From a bacterium (GTDB lineage: Bacteria > Planctomycetota > Planctomycetia > Pirellulales > Pirellulaceae): a DNA stretch of 64,000 nucleotides. The notes under the pieces are model-generated. The model had not been told where the DNA came from, ran no database searches, and saw nothing but the letters and a program-made list of their open reading frames with translations. The stretch's first letter is position 1. Every line of letters starts with the position of its first letter. The stretch lies in assembly GCA_030430075.1 (NCBI GenBank), contig JAUIGN010000006.1, forward strand, positions 62,001 to 126,000, written 5' to 3'. Of the stretch, positions 54,641 to 64,000 are shown piece by piece. The translations under genes and the position numbers were made by a program.

Positions 54641-56254
54641 TCATGGCGCGTTGCCTGGGGACGCGGCCTTCTTCGGACGCTTCTTCTTCGCCCTTCCAAG
54701 CCCCTTCTTCATCGCAAACGCTCGTTCGGCATCGCGCCAGTGCCCCTTCATGATCTCCAGTTGAGCCGGGTTCTTCGCGGCCAGGTTATCGAGTTCAGCC
54801 CGGTCGCGATCGAGGTCATAAAGTTCCCAAGCTCCAAAGTTGCGGTTGACCAACTTCCACTTTCCGACCCGCAGGCCGTTGTTCTTGCCGTAGAAGGTGA
54901 AGGCGATGGGATGCTGGGCCCGTTGTTCACCGGAAAAAATCGGGGCCAGGCTGGTGCCGCGAGGGGGACCGACTTCCTGCCCGCGGAACTCTTGGGGGTA
55001 CGAGGTCCGGGCGAGATCGAGGCAGGTGGCCATGATGTCGACCAGGTGCCCGGGCTGCGATGTTGTTGTGCCTTTGTGCTTGATGCCGTTCGGCCAATGC
55101 GCAATCAGGGGCGTCGAGATGCCGCCTTCATGCTGATTCTGTTTGTATTCGCGAAACGGCGTGTTGCAGGCATGGGCCCAGCCTTTGTCGTAGGTCCAAT
55201 AGGATGCCGGGTCCCATGGCATCAGCCGGTTGTCAAGGGTCGCTTGCTTGGTTCGCTGGAACGGGCAGGCACCGTTGTCGCTCAGGAACAGGAGCAGCGT
55301 GTTGTCCCAGCGGTTTGCTGCCTTGAGTTCTTCCACCAGGCGGCCAATGTTCTGGTCGACCCGATCGATCATTGCGGCATAGGTTGCCATCATCAGATCT
55401 TCGCGCTGCTTGTCCTCGTCGCTTAACGTCGACCAGGCCGGCACATCGGCGGGACGTGGGGCCGGCCGGTAGTCGAACTTCAACAGCCCCATCGCCTTCA
55501 TCCGTGTGTGCCGGGCCTGTCGCAACTCGTCCCAGCCGCCCAGGTATTTGCCCAAGTACTTCTCGACGTCGCCGCGAGGTGCCTGGAGCGGATAGTGAGG
55601 TGCGTTGTAGGCGACGTAGAGAAAGAAAGGCCGGTCCTGTTCGGCGGATTTCAGGAACCGGATCGCGTAGTCCGTGTTCGCATCCGTCGTGTAGAAACCG
55701 TCGGCGGGAACCTGGAATGGACGGTTGTCCAGGCGAAACGTCTCGTCCCCCGTGAAGAAATTGGTGGCACCGCTGAGGTGACCGAAGTAGCGTTCGAAGC
55801 CGCGGTCGAGCGGCGTTCCCGAGAGGTGCCATTTGCCCGTCATCAGTGTCGTGTAGCCGCTGGCCTGCAGCGCTTCGGCCAGCGTGACGCAGTTCTGCAG
55901 CTTGCCGACACCGACTTCACTATGGTAGCGGCCGCTGAGCAATGTGGCCCGGGTCGTCTCACACTTGGCACAATTGTAGAACTCCGTGAACCGCAGCCCG
56001 TCCCGAGCCAACTGATCAAGATTTGGCGTTTGAATCTCGCCCCCGTAGCACCCGAGGTCCGAGAAGCCCATATCGTCGACCAGAATGAGCACGATATTCG
56101 GCACCCCCTGACGGTCAGAATCGGATGCCGTCGCCAACGTGGCTGGGGGGATTGCCATCGCGGGTCCGACAAGCATGACGGCCATCAAGGCGTGCAGGAA
56201 GCGCCCGGACCCGCGGCCCGGCTTCGTCTGGTCGATGCCCGGTGAGCTAACCAT
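54641..56254 (-). CDS. Sulfatase (S1 family) with CETTR active-site motif
   Basis: 537 residues. A signal peptide (about 18-45) and metal-binding LVDDMGFSDLGCYGG are present, then the active-site motif NCAKCETTRATLLSGRY. Formylglycine is normally made from C-X-(P/A)-X-R; here the third position is Thr, while Arg is kept. GKWHLSG, DNGACPF and a C-terminal basic Lys-rich tail (KKGLGRAKKKRPKKAA) are also notable. Exported enzyme probably acting on sulfated glycans. The basic tail is unusual. Confidence 0.92.
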   Translation of the reverse strand: MVSSPGIDQTKPGRGSGRFLHALMAVMLVGPAMAIPPATLATASDSDRQGVPNIVLILVDDMGFSDLGCYGGEIQTPNLDQLARDGLRFTEFYNCAKCETTRATLLSGRYHSEVGVGKLQNCVTLAEALQASGYTTLMTGKWHLSGTPLDRGFERYFGHLSGATNFFTGDETFRLDNRPFQVPADGFYTTDANTDYAIRFLKSAEQDRPFFLYVAYNAPHYPLQAPRGDVEKYLGKYLGGWDELRQARHTRMKAMGLLKFDYRPAPRPADVPAWSTLSDEDKQREDLMMATYAAMIDRVDQNIGRLVEELKAANRWDNTLLLFLSDNGACPFQRTKQATLDNRLMPWDPASYWTYDKGWAHACNTPFREYKQNQHEGGISTPLIAHWPNGIKHKGTTTSQPGHLVDIMATCLDLARTSYPQEFRGQEVGPPRGTSLAPIFSGEQRAQHPIAFTFYGKNNGLRVGKWKLVNRNFGAWELYDLDRDRAELDNLAAKNPAQLEIMKGHWRDAERAFAMKKGLGRAKKKRPKKAASPGNAP

Positions 56255-56301
56255 TGGGATGACTCCATTGTTTGACCAAGCCTGAGCGGAACGGGCGAAT
56301 T

Positions 56302-56318
56302 GTCATGCACAGCATGAC
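56302..56318. repeat. Palindrome GTCATGC-ACA-GCATGAC
   Basis: Seven-base perfect arms with the same ACA loop and the same GTA continuation as at 26228-26248. Confidence 0.6.
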
Positions 56319-56512
56319 GTACGGAACGCATGACTTGCGAGGTTGCCTCTCGGGCAAACCGGGCTCGTCGTGCACAAACCTGGTGGATGAAAGTTGACTT
56401 CACGCAAAGAGTGTTGCCGCGTTCGTCATCATCATTCGGGTCAGTATCGAGGGCCGAGTACAGCGAGTCAACTTGGCTCGACGGACATCGCCGTCAGCGG
56501 TCGATCGAATAT

Positions 56513-56884
56513 GCGATACTCGAAGTTGTGTTGGTTCGGGAAGATGAGCCCCACATTGCTCATACCGCCAAGAAACCGGAGCCGGAGATTCCGAAAAAGG
56601 TCGAGGTGCCGGACTACGCGCATTTGTTGCCGGAACCGATTCGTAAATTCACGTTGCCCGCCGAGATTCACGATGCCGAGCACTTGTCGTTTGTGCCGGC
56701 TGGGGGCCATGGCGGTTCGCATCCGCATCTGGTCCACGAATTCGTGTCGGCATTGCTGGAAGGCCGCGATCCGTGGCCCAACGCCGTAACGAGTGCTAAT
56801 TGAACGTGCGTCGGTATCTGTGCGCACGAACCGGCCTCGCAAGGTGGGGAGATTGTCAGGCTGCCGGAGTTTACACTGGGGTAA
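56513..56884 (+). pseudogene. C-terminal fragment of a Gfo/Idh/MocA-type oxidoreductase
   Basis: The frame reads EDEPHIAHTAKKPEP, KVEVPDYAHLLPEPIRKF, then GGHGGSHPHLVHEFV and VTSAN, the typical C-terminus of planctomycete Gfo/Idh/MocA oxidoreductases. It then meets TGA (56801-56803) and continues as TCVGICAHEPASQGGEIV with a second stop at 56882. Homologues have Trp at the TGA position (SANWT), so this is a TGG-to-TGA change. The N-terminal NAD-binding domain is absent from the sequence upstream. Both facts show a decayed fragment. Confidence 0.82.
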
Positions 56885-56957
56885 TCTGACGAGCCGACGG
56901 TGGACGGCGGGGCAACTCAGCTTGGAAATCCAAAACAACAACCAAATTGGTCATACC

Positions 56958-61382
<4,425 letters not shown>

Positions 61383-61384
61383 TT

Positions 61385-61419
61385 CTTCGTCGCGGCAGCT
61401 CCGGGCTTTGCCGACGAAG
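61385..61419. terminator. Hairpin between convergent genes
   Basis: CTTCGTCG with CGGCA on the left and TGCC with GACGAAG on the right pair with a two-base bulge. It sits exactly between two convergent stop codons (61382 and 61424), so it probably terminates both transcripts. Confidence 0.6.
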
Positions 61420-61423
61420 CAGC

Positions 61424-62092
61424 TTAACGCGAGCGTCCCCGGGCGCCCCGGTCGTCGTTCGGGTCGCGCAAACCGCCCAGGTCGGCGGGCAGGGGGAATT
61501 CGAAGTCTTCACCCTGCATTTCCTTCAACCTGGCCCGTTGTTCATCCGTGAGCAGATCGAGGACGTCGCCTTTCAAGGCTTCTTCGCGGCGGGCCGGTGA
61601 TCGTGACCCGCCGGCCGCCTGGCGACGCAGCTCGCCAATCTTCTCGAATTGCTCGTCGGAAAGCTCGAGCGCTTGCCGCAGCTCCTGACGGTCGAAGGCA
61701 CGCACCCCTTCGTCCTGCAGGCGGAGTTCGTCGAGTCGCCTGGCTTGTGCTTCGTCGAGGATGACCGCGATCAGTTGTTCGCCTTGCTTGTAGATCGCCT
61801 CGATCCGTGTGCGGGCCTCGGGGTCAAAGGAGGGTTGGCCCGGCCGGCGGCGGCCACCCATGGACACGCCATGCTGTTGGAGCAGGTCGGCTTGCAAGTC
61901 GTCCAACATCTGGATTTGTAATGGTCGTAATTCAATCTCTTTGCGGACGGGTTGCATGTCGAGCAGTCGGTAGAGGTTCCCCAGCGGCGATCGGGCTCGA
62001 TTGCGAATCCCCCTCCGCGGCGGCTGCGCCTGGCAGGTCATCACGATCACGGCCAGTGCCGCCAGGCCGCTGATGAGATAGTGTCGTTTCAC
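61424..62092 (-). CDS. LTxxQ (Spy/CpxP-like) periplasmic protein
   Basis: 222 residues, GTG start at 62092 with GGGGAG six bases upstream. A signal peptide (MKRHYLISGLAALAVIVMT) is followed by helical, highly charged sequence with LLTDEQRARLKEM (residues about 185-197) and LELSDEQFEKIGELRR (about 143-158), both of the LTxxQ repeat type. Similar small Arg-rich proteins are common in planctomycetes. They may sense or buffer misfolded envelope proteins, but this is inferred from Spy/CpxP. It is transcribed 22 bp downstream of the protease gene, probably with it. Confidence 0.82.
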   Translation of the reverse strand: MKRHYLISGLAALAVIVMTCQAQPPRRGIRNRARSPLGNLYRLLDMQPVRKEIELRPLQIQMLDDLQADLLQQHGVSMGGRRRPGQPSFDPEARTRIEAIYKQGEQLIAVILDEAQARRLDELRLQDEGVRAFDRQELRQALELSDEQFEKIGELRRQAAGGSRSPARREEALKGDVLDLLTDEQRARLKEMQGEDFEFPLPADLGGLRDPNDDRGARGRSR

Positions 62093-62114
62093 CCGTTCTC
62101 CCCTTTTCGCAAGG

Positions 62115-64000
62115 TCATTCGGAAGAGGTTGCGCCAGCCGTTGCCGACTCGGCGACCATCAGGCGAGCTTTCTCGACGAGCGCTCGCACCGCAGCGACCG
62201 GCAGAGCATACGAAACGGTGCGATCCGCACGGGCGACGTTGATTCCCACGACTTCCCCCGCAATATTCACGACCGGGCCGCCGCAGTGTTCGGGCAGAAA
62301 CACCGAATCGTGCTGAATGGCCGCGGGGAAGTCATCGCGACGCTGGTTCAAAGGGCCGTTCAGACCTTCGCTGCCGCGAAACCGAAAGGGGCTGGAACCA
62401 GGGTGCATGAGCTGCTGGAAGACGTCTTCCGGCATCCCCAGCCGAACGCTCAACTGCATCGCTTCGCCATTGCGCAAGACCGTGGTCTGAAGGATCTCAC
62501 CCGGCCGGAATTGACCGACCGTTCGTTGCAGTTCCGCCAGGCTGCGAATCGGGCGGTCCATCACCTGGGTGATGACATCATCGGCCAACATGCCGGCAAG
62601 CTTCGCACCGCTTCCGTCCATCACCGCTTCGACGGTCGGAGAACCCTCAGCGGTTCGGATCTTGACACCCAGCACGCCGGGCGTCCCGTCAATCTCCCGT
62701 TCGGCCACACTGACCACGCCCACGCTGATCGCCGCACCGGCCGGGTTCGGTGTCACCAGCCATTGGCCGGGGCGCACGTCATCATCCGACCAATTCAGCG
62801 CGGTCAGTTCCTTGAGGTCGACTTTCAGCACGGCGAGGTCATGGGCGACGTCGCTGAGGATGACTTCGGCTTGAGCCGTCTTCCCGTCCCGAGTGCGACA
62901 ACTGATGTTCTCTTCCAGGCGGCTGGCCTTGGTGACGATCAGTCCGCTGGCGTCGATCACCGCACCCAGTGCTTGCGGCTCGCCGCCACAGAGCACTTCC
63001 AGCGTTCCTTTGGCGGCCGCGGAAACGATCGGGCGAAATGCTTTCAGCACCGCTCCACCGCGAACGTATTGCAATTCACCCAGCGCGTGCTCGTTGTCGT
63101 CAACCCGGTAGGGCGCCAGGGTCAAGCGTTGGGGCACTTTTCGCCAGCCGACAATCTTCGTCAGTTCTTCAACGTCGTAGGCCTTCTCCGCGTCCAGGGA
63201 ATACGTCTTCACAAGCCGATCATACATCCGGCGCATTTCTCCGGCCGGCAGTTCCTGACGAGTAACCTTGCCATCATGATCGCGATCAAAGTTCTCGAAG
63301 AACCGACTTGGCGGAACGTTCGGGTACACTTCACCGGCCTTCAACTGGTCCCACGCCTCGACGTAGGCCAGGACCGGGCCGTGGAGGTTGACGGTCGATT
63401 CGACCGAAATGCGACTGTGGATCCCGATGACCCGCCCTTGCATATCAAACAGTGGCCCTCCAGAGTCGCCACCGGTGATCGTGCAGTCGGAGCGAAGGGT
63501 GTTCTCGGCCACGTCGATGATGCGTCCGATGCGGACGGGAGGCGTGCGATCCTCCTGAAAGCCGCCCGGGTGCCCGGTCGCCAGACACCAGTCGCCCGGT
63601 GTGGGGAAGTCGTCGTGCGTCACGAGCGGTGCAAACGGCCATTTGCCTTCTGCCGTGATCTTCACCAACCCGCCGTCAGCCGACGTATGGATTCCCAATG
63701 TCTTGCCCGGAACACGCGTCCCGTCAGGGAATCGAATCGTGACCGTCCGACCTGGCCGGGATATCACGTGCGCGGCGGTCAGTATGTAGCCGTTTTCACT
63801 GATGACCACGCCGCTGCCTTCGACATTGTGTCCGACCTGAATGCCAACCGTGCAGGGGACGACCTTCTCTGCGATCCGCCGCATCGTCGCCTCCATGTCC
63901 GCTAATTCATCCGTCCGGGGAGTGTCGCGCACGAAACCCGTCAACAGTTCATTCTCGTCCGCGACACCGACCAGAACGGTTGCGAACAGCACGGCTCCCA
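62115..64000 (-). CDS. Trypsin-like (Deg/HtrA-type) serine protease with EF-hand, PDZ and a degenerate second protease domain (partial)
   Basis: At least 625 residues; the frame is open to the window edge, so the start lies outside. The first protease domain has the triad in AAHV (His), DGGLVKI (Asp) and GGDSGGPL (Ser). An EF-hand loop (DRDHDGKV) follows. The second half repeats the fold: TKASR replaces TAAHV (His lost), HDLAVLKVD keeps the Asp, and EHCGGPV replaces the Ser motif (Ser to Cys). A PDZ domain (GAKLAGMLADDVITQVMDRPI) is inserted between. Likely an exported chaperone-protease where the second module may bind or regulate. Confidence 0.93.
   Translation of the reverse strand, partial: GAVLFATVLVGVADENELLTGFVRDTPRTDELADMEATMRRIAEKVVPCTVGIQVGHNVEGSGVVISENGYILTAAHVISRPGRTVTIRFPDGTRVPGKTLGIHTSADGGLVKITAEGKWPFAPLVTHDDFPTPGDWCLATGHPGGFQEDRTPPVRIGRIIDVAENTLRSDCTITGGDSGGPLFDMQGRVIGIHSRISVESTVNLHGPVLAYVEAWDQLKAGEVYPNVPPSRFFENFDRDHDGKVTRQELPAGEMRRMYDRLVKTYSLDAEKAYDVEELTKIVGWRKVPQRLTLAPYRVDDNEHALGELQYVRGGAVLKAFRPIVSAAAKGTLEVLCGGEPQALGAVIDASGLIVTKASRLEENISCRTRDGKTAQAEVILSDVAHDLAVLKVDLKELTALNWSDDDVRPGQWLVTPNPAGAAISVGVVSVAEREIDGTPGVLGVKIRTAEGSPTVEAVMDGSGAKLAGMLADDVITQVMDRPIRSLAELQRTVGQFRPGEILQTTVLRNGEAMQLSVRLGMPEDVFQQLMHPGSSPFRFRGSEGLNGPLNQRRDDFPAAIQHDSVFLPEHCGGPVVNIAGEVVGINVARADRTVSYALPVAAVRALVEKARLMVAESATAGATSSE

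Noticed and set aside
56801..56803. TGA in the oxidoreductase fragment as selenocysteine
   Set aside because: Homologues have Trp here, not Cys, there is no fitting hairpin, and the N-terminal domain is missing.

Overview
The window is GC-rich bacterial DNA from a planctomycete. This is clear from its gene families: DUF1549/DUF1553 (PSCyt2/PSD1) and PSCyt1-WD40 proteins, two DUF1501 proteins, a DUF1559 pseudopilin-like protein, two sulfatases, a PVC-type haem-binding CxxCH protein, a FG-GAP/UnbV protein, an ECF sigma factor next to a Ser/Thr kinase, and a giant surface protein with an N-terminal LEPR-like motif. I see no phage, plasmid, CRISPR array, rRNA or tRNA. The genus cannot be named from the sequence alone.

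Layout. 0-6 kb: a three-gene + strand run (partial gene, PSCyt2/PSD1 protein, cytochrome-WD40-alanine-rich protein). 6-7 kb: two small divergent ABM-fold proteins, then a composite repeat. 7-15 kb: TPR/FG-GAP protein, DUF1559 protein, a small lipoprotein, a predicted outer-membrane protein and an AraC-MGMT DNA repair protein. 15-22 kb: DUF1501 plus thioredoxin-like lipoprotein operon, glycerol facilitator, dipeptidase E and a second DUF1501 protein. 22-29 kb: ABC exporter (ATPase, permease, HlyD-type adaptor) and an acetyltransferase-like protein. 29-38 kb: Rad50/YhaN-like ATPase carrying two DUF4332 domains, zinc-ribbon membrane protein, HD phosphohydrolase, Gly/Arg-rich secreted protein and a CorA-like protein. 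38-44 kb: a 1754-residue cyclophilin/cadherin-like/SdrD-type surface protein, then Sir2. 45-51 kb: sulfatase, ECF sigma, ZAS-kinase and fatty acid desaturase. 51-56 kb: MgtE, DHH phosphoesterase and a second sulfatase. 56-64 kb: a broken oxidoreductase fragment, the ThuA/haem protein, an LTxxQ-like protein and a two-module trypsin-like protease cut by the window end.

The best find is a small gene on the minus strand (50876-51223) that ordinary gene calling would miss. It encodes a 115-residue lipoprotein with a heavy-metal-associated (HMA) domain. An in-frame TGA sits exactly where the first Cys of the metal-binding CxxC should be (UxxC). Seventeen bases downstream is a perfect stem with a GGUC apical loop, as expected of a bacterial SECIS element. 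It has a good ribosome binding site and its own terminator. I read it as a candidate selenoprotein.

The spaces between genes are unusually rich in repeats: a 105-106 bp MITE-like element (two copies), a composite REP-like repeat (two long copies plus shorter ones), a GGTCTCCGACC family that has expanded into 19, 25 and 48 bp tandem arrays at different loci, and a small palindromic repeat. The protein genes themselves look intact apart from the oxidoreductase fragment.
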